Source: Acidobacteriota bacterium
GTDB lineage: Bacteria > Acidobacteriota > Blastocatellia > Pyrinomonadales > Pyrinomonadaceae
Direction: 5' to 3'
Length of the DNA: 55,967 bases
Assembly (NCBI GenBank): GCA_025463125.1
Contig: JAOAPX010000154.1
Coordinates: forward strand, 1-55,967
Positions within the stretch are counted from its first letter, which is position 1. Each line of letters opens with the position of its first letter. The position numbers and the translations under genes are program-made. This document shows positions 42,354-51,766 of the stretch, piece by piece. The notes beneath the pieces were generated by a model. The model saw nothing but the letters and a program-made list of their open reading frames with translations, was not told the DNA's origin and did no database searches.

Positions 42354-43535
42354 ATGTCGTTTGAACTCAAACTCGCTTTTAAATATTACCGCTCGAAACG
42401 AAAATCTCCGGCTGGTTTTACGGCGGCGGCGGCGATCGTCGGGATCGCGGCGGGCGTGGCGAGCCTGATAATCGCGCAGGCGCTCGCAAAAGGTTTCAGC
42501 GACGAAATGCGCGATAAAATTCTTGCAAATACGGCGCACGTTTCGATTTCCGCAACGGACGGAAGCGATATTTTCAACTGGCTCGAAATAAAAAACGAGC
42601 TGCTGAAAAACGGTAATATTACGCAAGTCATTCCGACGGCGCTCGAAAGCGCGGTTCTTTTAAGCGCGAACGGAACAAGTTACGCGATTTTGCGCGCCGA
42701 AAATCACGAACCGGAAAAAGAAAATCAAAACAAAACCGAAACGTGGAATTACGAGCTGAAAACCGTTTCGATCGGCGCGGAATTAGCCGAAAAGTCAAAA
42801 TTAAAGCCGGGCGACGAAGCCGAACTCATTACAATCGAAGCCGACGACACGACCAGACACACGCCCGTCCGCGTCGAGGACGTTTTTCGCACGGGGCTTT
42901 ACGAATACGATTCGACGTGGATTTATATTTCGCCGGAAAATTACGCAAGTTTGCGCGGGCAAAGAAATTTCGTGCCGGCGGCGTTAAACGTTTCGGTCGC
43001 GGATATTTACAAATCCGACGTTTACGCCGAACAAATCAGGAGCGCGGTCGGCGAAAAATATCGCGTGATCGATTGGCAGGAAGCGAATCGCCCGCTTTTC
43101 GCCGCTTTGAGCCTGGAAAGAAAAGTCGCGCTCGCCATAATTTCTTTAATAATTTTTATCGCCGCTTTGAATATCACGACGACGCTCGCCTTACTCGTCG
43201 GAGAAAGGCGTCTGGATATCGCCGTTTTAAGAACCTGCGGCGCAAAAACCGGCAGCCTGATCGCGATATTTTTGCTCGAGGGCTTGTTTCTGGCTTTTTC
43301 CGGAATCGCTCTCGGCGTCGTTTCGGGCGTGCTCGCGTGTTTTGCGGGAAATTACTTTAAAATCGTCAGCATTCCGGCTGAAGTTTATTCGCTTCGATAC
43401 ATTCCGCTGCATACGAGCGCCGCGAATATTTTGCTGATAGTTATCATCGCGTTTTTCGTATGTCTGCTCGCCACCGTTTACCCCGCTTTTCGCGCAAGCC
43501 GCGTCAAACCGCTGGAAAACTTGCGAAACCGGTAA
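42354..43535 (+). CDS. LolC/LolE-like ABC transporter permease
   Basis: A 393-residue inner-membrane permease of the lipoprotein-releasing type. The N-terminus [18 protein letters not shown], a first helix ([22 protein letters not shown]), a periplasmic domain of about 210 residues and three C-terminal helices of the FtsX/MacB fold ([24 protein letters not shown], then the cytoplasmic [14 protein letters not shown] coupling motif) are all present. It would extract lipoproteins from the inner membrane together with an ATPase (LolD), which is not in this window. The next gene is an MFS transporter. Confidence 0.9.
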   Translation: MSFELKLAFKYYRSKRKSPAGFTAAAAIVGIAAGVASLIIAQALAKGFSDEMRDKILANTAHVSISATDGSDIFNWLEIKNELLKNGNITQVIPTALESAVLLSANGTSYAILRAENHEPEKENQNKTETWNYELKTVSIGAELAEKSKLKPGDEAELITIEADDTTRHTPVRVEDVFRTGLYEYDSTWIYISPENYASLRGQRNFVPAALNVSVADIYKSDVYAEQIRSAVGEKYRVIDWQEANRPLFAALSLERKVALAIISLIIFIAALNITTTLALLVGERRLDIAVLRTCGAKTGSLIAIFLLEGLFLAFSGIALGVVSGVLACFAGNYFKIVSIPAEVYSLRYIPLHTSAANILLIVIIAFFVCLLATVYPAFRASRVKPLENLRNR

Positions 43536-43560
43536 AACCGTAAAATTCACAAACGTTAAT

Positions 43561-43605
43561 AAAACTCGATAAATCAAAAGCTTAAAAGTTGATTTACCGG
43601 GTTTT
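43561..43605 (+). terminator. Terminator of the Lol permease gene
   Basis: AAAACTCGATAAATCAA pairs, with two mismatches, with TTGATTTACCGGGTTTT across AAGCTTAAAAG, ending in T residues. Confidence 0.65.
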
Positions 43606-43688
43606 CGCCTGCTCTTTATGCCGTTTACAAAGCAATTTTCTTTGCGCCGCATTTTTCTTTTCCCGAAACGTTCTGCAAAATAAATTTT

Positions 43689-44864
43689 ATGCCCGGGAAA
43701 TACAATTCAGTTTTTATTTTGAAAATTTTGCTTCATTTCGGGTTTTTCCTTTCGGGAATAGCCGGGGTTTTTATCGGGCAGGTTTTGCCGATTTTAAGCA
43801 GCAGGCTTTCGCTCGACGACGGTCAGGCGGGAAATTTTTTTATCGCGCAGTTTTCCGGTTCTTTGCTCGGAACGCTTCTGGCAAACCAGTTCGGTCGCCG
43901 CAATCGCTTTATTTTCGCGTCGTTTCTCGGATGCTTTATGATGGCGGGCGGCATAGTTTTATTAAATTTCGATTCTTTAGCGCTTTGTCTCGCCGGTTTC
44001 CTGGTAAACGGCATGGGAATCGGTATGACGCTGCCGTCGATCAATATGCTGACGCTCGAATTAAATCCGTTGCGCGGCGCGGCGGCGCTGAACATTCTGA
44101 ACTTTTTCTGGGGCGTCGGCGCGATTTCAAGCCAGCCTTTTGTTGACGCGCTCGCAAGCGGAACGAGCATTGTTCTTCCGACCGCGATTTTGTTCGCCGC
44201 GCTTTTCGTGACGGGCGCGGCGATTGCGCTGATGCCGAAAAATCTTGAAAGCAAGCCGGTTTTAACCGAGGACAATTCGCACGATTTCGACGCGCCGATC
44301 TGGAAAAATCCGGTTGCGTGGATGCTCGCCGCGTTTAATTTTATTCACGTCGGGATTGAAGGCGGAATCGGCGGCTGGCTGAAAACTTACACCGGAAGAA
44401 TCGAGCCTGAAACGGCGCTTGATTGGTTTCCGCCGATATTTTTATATTTTTTGTTTTTCGTCGCGGGTCGCGGCGCGGCGCCTTTTTTGCTGCGATATCT
44501 GACGGAAAACAAGGTTATTTTCCTGAATCTTTTGTGGATGCTAGCCGGGATATTCGTTTTGCTTCGGGCTGAAAGCATCTGGCTTTTAAGCGTCGGCGCG
44601 GCGTTTGCGGGACTCGGGACTTCTTCGGTTTTCCCGACGAACCTTTCGCGTTTTTCGAAATTTTTCGGTGAATCGGCAACCCGCCGCGCAACGCCGCTTT
44701 TTATCTCCGGAACGCTCGGCGCGGTTTTTACGACCTGGTTTATCGGTTATTTATCGAATCGTTACGATGATCTGCGGATCGGAATGTTTGTTTTGCTGGT
44801 GAGCGTCGTATTGCTGGTTTTTCTGCAAATCGTTCTCGGTTTCAAGACGAAAGCGAATAACTAA
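43689..44864 (+). CDS. MFS transporter, FucP/sugar-transporter-like
   Basis: A 391-residue protein with about twelve membrane spans. The first half contains GVFIGQVLPILSSRLSLDDG, the loop LLANQFGRRNRFIF (degenerate MFS A-motif) and INMLTLELNPLRGAAALN; FWGVGAISSQPFVDA resembles the fucose permease branch. The second half has WLKTYTG and the GLGTSSVFPTNLSRF segment. The substrate is unknown; sugars are likely from the branch only. Single gene, convergent with galU. Confidence 0.85.
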   Translation: MPGKYNSVFILKILLHFGFFLSGIAGVFIGQVLPILSSRLSLDDGQAGNFFIAQFSGSLLGTLLANQFGRRNRFIFASFLGCFMMAGGIVLLNFDSLALCLAGFLVNGMGIGMTLPSINMLTLELNPLRGAAALNILNFFWGVGAISSQPFVDALASGTSIVLPTAILFAALFVTGAAIALMPKNLESKPVLTEDNSHDFDAPIWKNPVAWMLAAFNFIHVGIEGGIGGWLKTYTGRIEPETALDWFPPIFLYFLFFVAGRGAAPFLLRYLTENKVIFLNLLWMLAGIFVLLRAESIWLLSVGAAFAGLGTSSVFPTNLSRFSKFFGESATRRATPLFISGTLGAVFTTWFIGYLSNRYDDLRIGMFVLLVSVVLLVFLQIVLGFKTKANN

Positions 44865-44940
44865 TAACGAATAACTAATAACGAATAGTGAATAACTAAA
44901 AACGAAAAGCAAAAACTAATAAAGATTAACTAATAAAAAA
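44862..44940. repeat. Imperfect tandem repeats of an AATAACTAATAACG unit
   Basis: At least three adjoining imperfect copies of a 14-base CGAATAACTAATAA-like unit, degrading into AACTAAAAACGAAAAGC. Related AT-rich units occur in other spacers of this window. Confidence 0.6.
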
Positions 44941-45010
44941 AAAGCAAAAGCTAATAACGGTTAACTACTAAGAACTTTTATTCTATTAACCGTTATTAGT
45001 TTTTTGCTTT
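44941..45010. terminator. Bidirectional terminator between MFS and galU genes
   Basis: CTAATAACGGTTAA (44951-44964) pairs exactly with TTAACCGTTATTAG (44986-44999), extended by AAAGCAAAA and TTTTGCTTT flanks. Confidence 0.75.
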
Positions 45011-45022
45011 TCGTTATAACTC

Positions 45023-45916
45023 TTATTTTTTGGCGGAATCAGCCGATAGGTTCAGCGATTTCAGATAATCGCGAAATTCCGCGCCCAAGTTTTCATTTTT
45101 TAACGCGTACTCGACCGTGGCGATCAAAAATCCGAGTTTGTCGCCCGCGTCGTGGCGCGTTCCTTCGAGTTTGACGGCGTAGTACGGTCGTCCTTTTTTG
45201 AGCAAAGTGCGAAGCCCGTCGGCGACCTGAATTTCGCCGCCCGCGCCGGGTTCGGTTTTTTCGAGCGCGTCGAAAAGTTCCGGCGTGAAAATATAACGCC
45301 CGATGACAGCCATATCCGAAGGCGCGTCTTCGTATTTCGGTTTTTCGATGACGTCCTTGATTTTATAAACGTTCGGCTCGACTTCTTCGGCATCGATCAC
45401 GCCGAAGCGCGAAATCGTTTCGCCTTCGATTTGCATTGTCGCCAGGACGGGCGCGTCGTATTTTTCGTAAACGTCGATCAATTGCTTGAGCGCAGGCGTT
45501 TCCGAATCCATAATATCGTCGGGCAGCATTACGGCAAACGCTTCGTCGCCCGCGAATTCTTTCGCCTGGTAAATCGCGTGTCCGAGCCCGAGCGCCTGTT
45601 TCTGGCGCGTGTAAACGATTTGCGCGATTTCCGAAAGAGCGCGAACCTGCTTGAAAGCTTCGGTTTTGCCGCGTTCTTTTAAAACCTGTTCGAGCTCGAA
45701 CGAAATATCGAAATGGTTTTCAATCGAGGCTTTGTCGCGTCCCGTAATGATTAAAATCGATTCAATCCCCGATGCGACCGCTTCTTCGACTCCGTATTGA
45801 ATCAGCGGTTTATCAACGAGCGTGAGCATTTCTTTCGGCATCGATTTGGTTGCCGGAAGAAAACGCGTGCCAAGCCCGGCGGCGGGAAAAACTGCTTTGC
45901 GAATTTTGTGTGTCAT
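45023..45916 (-). CDS. galU: UTP--glucose-1-phosphate uridylyltransferase
   Basis: A 297-residue nucleotidyltransferase that makes UDP-glucose for lipopolysaccharide, exopolysaccharide and trehalose. The signature AVFPAAGLGTRFLPATKSMP with KEML is at the N-terminus (7-31), followed by PLIQYGVEEAVASGIE, QKQALGLGHAIYQAKEF, VMLPDDIMD (metal-binding Asp), EKPKYEDAPSDMAVIGRYIF and the sugar-binding KLEGTRHDAGDKLGF. All catalytic parts are intact and the length is usual. Confidence 0.97.
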   Translation of the reverse strand: MTHKIRKAVFPAAGLGTRFLPATKSMPKEMLTLVDKPLIQYGVEEAVASGIESILIITGRDKASIENHFDISFELEQVLKERGKTEAFKQVRALSEIAQIVYTRQKQALGLGHAIYQAKEFAGDEAFAVMLPDDIMDSETPALKQLIDVYEKYDAPVLATMQIEGETISRFGVIDAEEVEPNVYKIKDVIEKPKYEDAPSDMAVIGRYIFTPELFDALEKTEPGAGGEIQVADGLRTLLKKGRPYYAVKLEGTRHDAGDKLGFLIATVEYALKNENLGAEFRDYLKSLNLSADSAKK

Positions 45917-45994
45917 AATAATTTTTGTTAAATTTCTGAGATTGCTAATTTCAAATGTTTTTTAATAAAAACAAACTAAAATTCTAGGAAAAAA

Positions 45995-46454
45995 ATGCCT
46001 GAGAAACAAATCTTCGAGATGAAACTCGAAAAAGACGAAAATTCAGAAGCGATTGGCATTTCATCTGTTTGATGTCGAGAGAATTTTCGCCGCCGGGCGT
46101 GTTCGGGCAAAAGCGACAGTTAAATAATGTCGATCATCGAAGCACAATAGCACGAAAGAACGGGAAGTTTATGATAATCGTGCCGAAAAGATTTCGTGAA
46201 GCGGCAGGAATAAAAGGCGTTGGAGATAATTGTCGTAATTTATGGAAAAAGACATTCAGCCGCGAGTCGCAGCCGTTCCCGAAGATTTTGCCGAAGCATT
46301 AAGAAACGCCGATTTGCGTGACGCTTTTTCAAGAATGAGTTAGACACGCCGGAAAGAGCGCGTAAACGCGGTAAACTTAGCGAAAAGGGAAGAAACGCGC
46401 GCAGGAAGAATCGAAAAAGCCCTTGAAATGTCGAGAAATAAATACAAACGGTGA
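45995..46454 (+). pseudogene. Frameshifted YdeI/DUF1905-family gene
   Basis: Pieces of one protein occur in order but in shifting frames: MPEKQIFEMKLEKDENSEAIGI; then FDVERIFAAGRVRAKATV; then NNVDHRSTIARKNGKFMIIV with PKRFREAAGIK; then MEKDIQPRVAAVPEDFAEAL with RNADLRDAFSRMS; and finally AKREETRAGRIEKALEM. Together they give a DUF1905 domain plus the C-terminal YdeI/OmpD-associated helical part (about 150 residues). At least four frameshifts and the loss of the middle S-x-x-x-R-x-x-x-x-W segment make it non-functional. Base composition is unchanged, so decay is fairly recent. Confidence 0.85.
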
Positions 46455-46496
46455 AAGACTTTTTCTACCGTTTTCTATCCATTAAATACAAGATTT

Positions 46497-47786
46497 ATGT
46501 TAGACCTTAATTACGTCAGAGAAAATTTAGATGCGGTGAAAACCGCTTTGCGTAATCGAAACTTTCCGATTGAAAGTTTGGAAAAATTTGTCGCGCTCGA
46601 TGCCGAACGCAGGCGCATTATCGGCGAAGCCGACAACGTCAATCAGATTCGCAATTCATCGAGCAAGGAAATCGGCGCGCTCTTGCAGGCTGGGCGGCGT
46701 GAAGAAGCCGACGCGAAAAAAGCGGAAGTTTCCGATCTTAAAAACAAGCAGAGCGAGCTTGAACGGCGGCGCGACGAATCCGAAAGCGCGATGCGCGATT
46801 TATTATCGCATCTGCCGAATATTCCCGCACCGGACGTGCCCGTAGGCGTAGACGAATCGGCAAACGTCGAAATTCGTAAATGGGGCGAACCGCGCGAGTT
46901 TGATTTCGAGCCGCTCGATCATGTTGACCTGGGCGAAAAAACAGGCATTTTGGATTTGGAACGGGCGACGAAAATTACGGGTTCCAGGTTCGCGATCCTG
47001 AACGGCGCGGGCGCGAGACTCGAGCGCGCTCTGATTAATTTTATGCTCGATGTTCACACGCGCGACCACGGTTATATGGAAACTTTGCCGCCGTTTTTAG
47101 TCAACCGGAAATCGCTTTTCGGAACGAATCAATTGCCGAAATTTGAGGAAGATTTATTTCATATCAAGGACGAGCGCGGGTTTGCGCTGATTCCGACCGC
47201 CGAAGTTCCGGTGACGAATTATCACTCGGAAGAAATTCTCGATGCGAAAGATTTGCCGAAATATTATGCGGCTTACACGCCTTGTTTTCGCTCGGAAGCG
47301 GGAAGTTACGGGCGCGACACGCGCGGGCTTATTCGCCAGCACCAGTTTGAAAAAGTCGAGCTTGTCAAACTTTCTTTGCCGGAAAATTCAGTCGAAGAAC
47401 ATGAAAAACTTACGGCAAACGCTGAGAGGATATTACAGTTGCTCGGTTTGCCGTATCGAACGATGATTCTTTCAACCGGTGATATGGGCTTCGGCGCGGT
47501 TAAAACTTACGATATAGAAGTCTGGCTCCCGAGCCAGAAAACTTACCGCGAGATTTCCAGCTGTTCAAACTGCGGCGATTTTCAGTCGCGACGGATGAAT
47601 CTGCGGTTTAAGCGCGCGGGCGGCGCAAAACCGGAATTCGCGCATACTTTGAACGGTTCGGGCTTAGCGGTCGGGCGCACCTGGATCGCCATTCTGGAAA
47701 ATTATCAGCAGGCTGACGGCTCGATTTTGGTTCCCGAAGTTTTGCACCCGTATATGAACGGGCTTGAAAAAATCGAAGTTCAGTAA
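46497..47786 (+). CDS. serS: Seryl-tRNA synthetase
   Basis: A 429-residue class II aminoacyl-tRNA synthetase. The N-terminal long antiparallel coiled coil (about 30-105) recognises the tRNA variable arm; the catalytic core has motif 2 [15 protein letters not shown] with [11 protein letters not shown] and motif 3 [20 protein letters not shown], plus the serine pocket [10 protein letters not shown]. Complete and of usual length. It is followed by a strong bidirectional terminator at 47810. Confidence 0.98.
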   Translation: MLDLNYVRENLDAVKTALRNRNFPIESLEKFVALDAERRRIIGEADNVNQIRNSSSKEIGALLQAGRREEADAKKAEVSDLKNKQSELERRRDESESAMRDLLSHLPNIPAPDVPVGVDESANVEIRKWGEPREFDFEPLDHVDLGEKTGILDLERATKITGSRFAILNGAGARLERALINFMLDVHTRDHGYMETLPPFLVNRKSLFGTNQLPKFEEDLFHIKDERGFALIPTAEVPVTNYHSEEILDAKDLPKYYAAYTPCFRSEAGSYGRDTRGLIRQHQFEKVELVKLSLPENSVEEHEKLTANAERILQLLGLPYRTMILSTGDMGFGAVKTYDIEVWLPSQKTYREISSCSNCGDFQSRRMNLRFKRAGGAKPEFAHTLNGSGLAVGRTWIAILENYQQADGSILVPEVLHPYMNGLEKIEVQ

Positions 47787-47809
47787 ACACAGGCTGAAGC
47801 TGAATATAT

Positions 47810-47852
47810 AAAAAAGGGACGCGAAAGTTAGATTACTTCGCGTCCCTTTTTT
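47810..47852. terminator. Bidirectional terminator between serS and the DUF3618 gene
   Basis: AAAAAAGGGACGCGAA (47810-47825) pairs exactly with TTCGCGTCCCTTTTTT (47837-47852). Confidence 0.9.
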
Positions 47853-47867
47853 ATTATTTTACCGGCA

Positions 47868-49079
47868 TTAGATTTTCGTGCCGGTTCCCGGCATCGGGTT
47901 TGGTTTAAGTCCCGGGCTTGTTCCGGTAGTTCCGCCAATTCCACCAGTTCCGGTACTTGATCCGGTTGCACTTCCGCCGGTTAAGCCTTGAGCCTGCGCT
48001 TGATCGGTGACTGTCTTTTGAACTTCACCGGCAGCATTTTTAACTTCTTCGGTTAAGGTTTTTTGCGCTTCGCCCGCAACCTGTTTGACGCGGTCAACCA
48101 GGTCGCCTGCCGCGTCCTGAGCTTTTGCAAGCAGATTATCGCGCGTTTCGCCGAGCAATTGTCCTTCGTAACGTGTTGAAGGAATTGACATGCCGACTGC
48201 CGCGCCGATCGCCAAAGCTACGGCGCCGACGGCTAGCGGATTTTCGTCAATGTAATAATCATATTGCTCGCGAGCCGTAGAGCTCAAGTCTCCGACTTTT
48301 TCATAAGCGGTGCTGGCTGCGTTTGTAACGCCCGAATATGCATTTGACGCAACGCTTGTCACGCCCGAGTATGCTCCGCTTGCCGCGCTTGTCACGCCCT
48401 CGTATGCCGAACCGGCAACACCGGAAACGCTGTCCAGCGCGCCGCTTGCCGCGCCTGTCACGCTATTGTAAGCGCTGCCTGCGACATCGCCGATTCTTCC
48501 CTGCGTTGATACGCCCGATCCGGATTGCCCGCTGTGCCGGCGACGGTCTTCGCTGTCGTATTCGCTGTAACCGTAAGATCGCCGCTTGCTTCCGTAAGCG
48601 TTTTGATAAGCTAAAAGTCCGACTCCCAAACCGATTAAAACAAGCGGTAACGGATTGTTACGCGCTACTTTCCCCGCATTCGTATTTGATAATGTTTCCA
48701 TAAATTTTCCCACCTTTCCTATAGTTGCTTCATATACAGATTCTTTTGCAGTATCAATCGCACTCGAAATATGTTCCGAAACCTGTTCTTTTACTACTTC
48801 AGAAATATCTTTAACCTGTTCGGAGATGTTCGAGAAACTGAGTTTTTCCTGAATCGCGTCGATGGTTTCGCCCATCTGACTGCGAGTTTCTTCGATTTGT
48901 TCCCGAATTTGTTCGGTTTCGGCAGACGTATCGTCCGCATCGGCATCTGTTGCCGCAGCGCCCGATACCGAGTAGTCATCCGGACGGGTTTCGAGATACG
49001 AATCCTGCGACGCTCCGATTGTGGTCGAAACTGCGTCGGGTTCCGTTGTATTTCTTAGCTCACTTGGTTTTTCAGCCAT
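47868..49079 (-). CDS. DUF3618-type membrane protein with Ala/Ser/Gly repeats
   Basis: A 403-residue protein. Residues about 50-80 carry the DUF3618 motif (IREQIEETRSQMGETIDAIQ with EKLS), followed by amphipathic helices and a hydrophobic segment (LPLVLIGLGVGLLAYQNAYG). The middle (about 195-275) consists of about five copies of an AYxGVTxAAS-like unit, then a second short membrane helix (VGAVALAIGAAVGMSIP), more amphipathic helices and a Gly/Thr-rich tail. It resembles YqjD/ElaB-like and LEA-like stress proteins. Its start overlaps the holin-family gene by 25 bases. Confidence 0.75.
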   Translation of the reverse strand: MAEKPSELRNTTEPDAVSTTIGASQDSYLETRPDDYSVSGAAATDADADDTSAETEQIREQIEETRSQMGETIDAIQEKLSFSNISEQVKDISEVVKEQVSEHISSAIDTAKESVYEATIGKVGKFMETLSNTNAGKVARNNPLPLVLIGLGVGLLAYQNAYGSKRRSYGYSEYDSEDRRRHSGQSGSGVSTQGRIGDVAGSAYNSVTGAASGALDSVSGVAGSAYEGVTSAASGAYSGVTSVASNAYSGVTNAASTAYEKVGDLSSTAREQYDYYIDENPLAVGAVALAIGAAVGMSIPSTRYEGQLLGETRDNLLAKAQDAAGDLVDRVKQVAGEAQKTLTEEVKNAAGEVQKTVTDQAQAQGLTGGSATGSSTGTGGIGGTTGTSPGLKPNPMPGTGTKI

Positions 49080-49486
49080 TGTGCATCCTCCTTAATCGTG
49101 TCAACCGTTTCGCGCGGTGTTAAATCCGTGTTTTTGAGTTTCGCCAGCGCGTTCGTAATCAGCGTATAAGCGACAATTCCGACGACTATTCCGACAATCG
49201 CCGCCGAGATCCAAGCCGATGTGACGTATTGCCAATCGGTTATTCTCGAAATCAACTGAGCTAAAGCCATAACTACGGCTGCTAAAATTACGAGCAATGC
49301 GGTATAACCGACTGCGCCGCCGGCAACCAGAAAGCCGACGTTTTTGCCGACTTTGGTTGCCTTGTTAGTTATTTCAACCTGCGCCAGGGCTACTTCCTGC
49401 CGAACTAATGTGCCGGTTTCGCTGGCGAGTTCGGAAAACAAATCACCGAGGCTGCGTTCTTCTTTTACAACTTGCTGCTGTGCCAT
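49055..49486 (-). CDS. Holin-superfamily (YqjE-like) inner-membrane protein
   Basis: A 143-residue protein of the phage-holin-superfamily-III/YqjE family: N-terminal helix RSLGDLFSELASETGTLVRQ and EVALAQVEITNKA, then two long membrane segments (about 47-77 and 90-112) and the C-terminal LTPRETVDTIKEDAQWL. Despite the name, these are chromosomal envelope proteins, and no lysis gene is nearby. It is encoded between the Ser/Gly-rich protein and the DUF3618 protein in one minus-strand unit, the same arrangement as yqjD-yqjE-like sets in other bacteria. Confidence 0.82.
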   Translation of the reverse strand: MAQQQVVKEERSLGDLFSELASETGTLVRQEVALAQVEITNKATKVGKNVGFLVAGGAVGYTALLVILAAVVMALAQLISRITDWQYVTSAWISAAIVGIVVGIVAYTLITNALAKLKNTDLTPRETVDTIKEDAQWLKNQVS

Positions 49487-49510
49487 CGCTAGATCCTCCT
49501 GTTTTCCGTT

Positions 49511-50509
49511 TTACGACGGATTTGTAGGTGTTTTCCCACCTGACGTAGATTTGTCACCGGTTGCGCCTGAAGTAAAACCGGATGAGCCTGTGCCTGAAGA
49601 ACCTGAGGAACCCGATCCTGTCGAACTTGAAGTCGAGCTGTAATCAGTGGCTCCGGGGCTTGTATTGCCGGTTCCGGTCGAGCCGGTCGTTGAACCGGTT
49701 GATGTGCCGCCGGAAGTCGATCCCGAAGTCGAGCTGCCTGCCGTTGAGCTTCCCGAAGTCGAGCTGCCGGAGGTCGAACTGCCGGAAGTATTTACCGAGC
49801 CTGAGCCGGTCGAAGACGTGCCGGACGATCTCGATGTTCCCTGCGAGCCCGATCTCGACGTTTCATTTTTTGCTTCTAACAAAGGATTATTATGACTCGA
49901 TCCTGTCATCTGACGCGGCGAGCCGTGGCTTCCGGTGCTGGAGCTTTTCAAAAATCTGGCTGCCAAAAGTCCAGCCGCAAAAGCGCCGCCGATAAAGACC
50001 GCCGGATTTCGACGAGCAAATTTTTCAACGTCGCTGATCATTGCGCGAACGTCGTTGCGCTCGAAATATCCGGAGATTTGTTCGACCTGCTGAGCTAAGG
50101 TATCAGTATATTTAGCGGCTGTGTCGGTTACGCCCGTTTGTTCGTCGGTTTCTTTCAGCGTCGAGCTGACCTGACGAATCGTGTCGGCAACTGTCGTTAA
50201 ACCGCTTGCCAGATCGGTTTTCTTTTCTTCGATTTTTGTCGTGGCTTTTTCGGCTGCAACGCCGTAAGCCTGTCCGGCAGTGCTTTTCGCCTGATCAATC
50301 AAGCCTCTTGCCGTATCTTTAACGGTTTCGGTGTCAATGCCGCCTAAGCCTGATTGACCTGACGAACCCGTCGAACCGCCCGATGTCGAAGCAGCGCCGG
50401 AAGCCGATTGGCTTGAACCGGTTGAGCCGCTGCCCGTTTTATCGTTTCCTGCGCCGAAACTTCCGCCTGATGTTGCGTTTTGCGTGTCTTTATTTTTTTC
50501 GTCTATCAT
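49511..50509 (-). CDS. Ser/Gly/Thr-rich single-span membrane protein
   Basis: A 332-residue protein, first gene of the unit. Low-complexity Ser/Gly N-terminus (1-60), an amphipathic helical core (about 60-160; VKDTARGLIDQAKSTAGQAY, LAQQVEQISGYFERNDVR), one membrane helix near 168-190 (RRNPAVFIGGAFAAGLLAAR, as in YqjD/DUF883 proteins) and a 130-residue tail made almost entirely of Ser, Gly and Thr, with about four SGSSTSGSST-like repeats. The tail is probably disordered and repeat number may vary between strains. Confidence 0.72.
   Translation of the reverse strand: MIDEKNKDTQNATSGGSFGAGNDKTGSGSTGSSQSASGAASTSGGSTGSSGQSGLGGIDTETVKDTARGLIDQAKSTAGQAYGVAAEKATTKIEEKKTDLASGLTTVADTIRQVSSTLKETDEQTGVTDTAAKYTDTLAQQVEQISGYFERNDVRAMISDVEKFARRNPAVFIGGAFAAGLLAARFLKSSSTGSHGSPRQMTGSSHNNPLLEAKNETSRSGSQGTSRSSGTSSTGSGSVNTSGSSTSGSSTSGSSTAGSSTSGSTSGGTSTGSTTGSTGTGNTSPGATDYSSTSSSTGSGSSGSSGTGSSGFTSGATGDKSTSGGKTPTNPS
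49590..49860 (-). repeat. Low-complexity coding repeats for Ser/Thr/Gly
   Basis: Tandem 9-18 base units (GAAGTCGAGCTGCC, GGAGGTCGAACTGCC and variants) coding for the Ser/Thr/Gly tail of the preceding gene. Repeats like these change length by slippage. Confidence 0.7.
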
Positions 50510-50690
50510 AATTTACCCCTTCTCGTATTATTTTTATTTAGTAAATCTTTTAAGAGATTTGAATTGTTGAAGATTCCGACCTCTTTTTCTTATTACAACT
50601 TTTGCTGTTGAAGGCTTATTCGTTAAACCTTTGTATTTATCTTTCAAATCCGGTTAATTTCTCGGTTTCGATTTCATTTTGAGTCAAAAC

Positions 50691-50726
50691 AACGGCAAGT
50701 CTGAACAGTAAAGACTTGCCGTTTTT
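50691..50726 (-). terminator. Terminator of the secreted-protein gene
   Basis: AACGGCAAGTCT (50691-50702) pairs exactly with AGACTTGCCGTT (50712-50723), followed by TTT on the plus strand and by TTG and T residues on the minus strand. Confidence 0.75.
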
Positions 50727-50757
50727 CTCAAAGATACTTCTGACTTAAAATTTCAAA

Positions 50758-51702
50758 TTAAAGTCGTCCGAGCGGAGCATAAATTGTTCCGGTCGGCTGC
50801 AAAACATCCGTGTCTTCAACCGTTACAAAAAGACCGAAATCGGCAAGCGCGGTTTCGCCGCGAATTTCTGATTCCTGACGATTTCCGGCATTAATAATCT
50901 GTCCGATCTTCGTGTACTCTTTTGCCGGTGAAACAGCCCATAAAACATAGCGTTTTTGTTTCGGCGCTAACTTCATGTCGTCAAAACGCATTTTGATTTT
51001 TGTTACGCCCTGCTTGCTGTTATCGATGTACGCTTTTCCTTTTAATCCTTGTAATTCGCCTGAAAAATTAACGCGAATTTCCGTTTCGCCTTTTTCAAAG
51101 GTGCTTACTCCGAGAAGCGGAACTTCATATGTCGAAGCGACGGTCTGGCTGTTGGCAACTTGTTTTTCATCCGACAAAGCTGTTGTCGGTCGGTTAGCTA
51201 CAACCGCAAAACCTTTCGGGACGGAGCTGCGGAAAACAACCGGCGTTGCCGGGTCGATCGCCGTTAATCCTTGTGTCGGGGAAAGAACCAGCATAAATTG
51301 GTTCATCGGCGTCGTAAATTCCGCTTTAGCCAAGCCGTTTTCAACCATTACAGGTCCTAAAAGCGTCGGCATGCCGGACGGATCAACCGCGTAAGCGTAG
51401 AAGCTCCTGGTGTCGCCGGTCACGCCGTTTATATCGAGGTAAACTTTTGTTCCGTCAGCCATTCGCATAACGCGAGCCATGCCTCTGGCGCCTGACATCG
51501 AGGGAGTTAATTCAACGCTTACTTCTTTACCGACCGGATATTCAATTACCGTATAACTGCCGTCTGCATTTTGAACAACATCCGTTCTGGTAGTTGTCGT
51601 TGTCGTCGTCGTTTTTTGAGTTGTATCCTGTGCTACAGCAAAGGTGGAAAGCGCGGCTGTTAAAACCAAGCCGCCGCTAAATTTTAAAATATTCTTGCTC
51701 TT
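50758..51702 (-). CDS. Secreted protein of unknown function
   Basis: A 314-residue exported protein. A signal peptide (MKSKNILKFSGGLVLTAALS, cleavage after TFAVA) is followed by a Thr-rich linker (QKTTTTTTTTRTD) and a mature region with repeated beta-strand patterns: MRMADGTKVYLDINGVTGD, PLLGVSTFEKGETEIRVNFS and KRYVLWAVSPAKEYTKIGQI. The layout suggests two or three immunoglobulin-like or anti-sigma-like beta domains, none identified. The ATG at 51702 is chosen because AAGGAG lies eight bases upstream; a TTG further up lies inside the sigma-54 promoter and cannot be the start. Confidence 0.75.
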   Translation of the reverse strand, partial: KSKNILKFSGGLVLTAALSTFAVAQDTTQKTTTTTTTTRTDVVQNADGSYTVIEYPVGKEVSVELTPSMSGARGMARVMRMADGTKVYLDINGVTGDTRSFYAYAVDPSGMPTLLGPVMVENGLAKAEFTTPMNQFMLVLSPTQGLTAIDPATPVVFRSSVPKGFAVVANRPTTALSDEKQVANSQTVASTYEVPLLGVSTFEKGETEIRVNFSGELQGLKGKAYIDNSKQGVTKIKMRFDDMKLAPKQKRYVLWAVSPAKEYTKIGQIINAGNRQESEIRGETALADFGLFVTVEDTDVLQPTGTIYAPLGRL

Positions 51703-51766
51703 CATAAATAAATCTCCTTGATAAAAATCAAATTGAGCGTAAAAAACACTATGTAAAAATTTCTTC

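Noticed and set aside
42213..42626. A 137-codon minus-strand ORF opposite the start of the Lol permease
   Set aside because: Antisense shadow; the permease frame has clear membrane segments and family motifs.
49055..49486. Holin-family gene as evidence for a prophage
   Set aside because: The family is common in chromosomes as YqjE-like proteins; no endolysin, capsid, integrase or attachment site is nearby.
49590..49860. Tandem repeats that might look like a CRISPR array
   Set aside because: Units are short, variable and in frame, coding Ser/Gly/Thr; no constant repeat with unique spacers.
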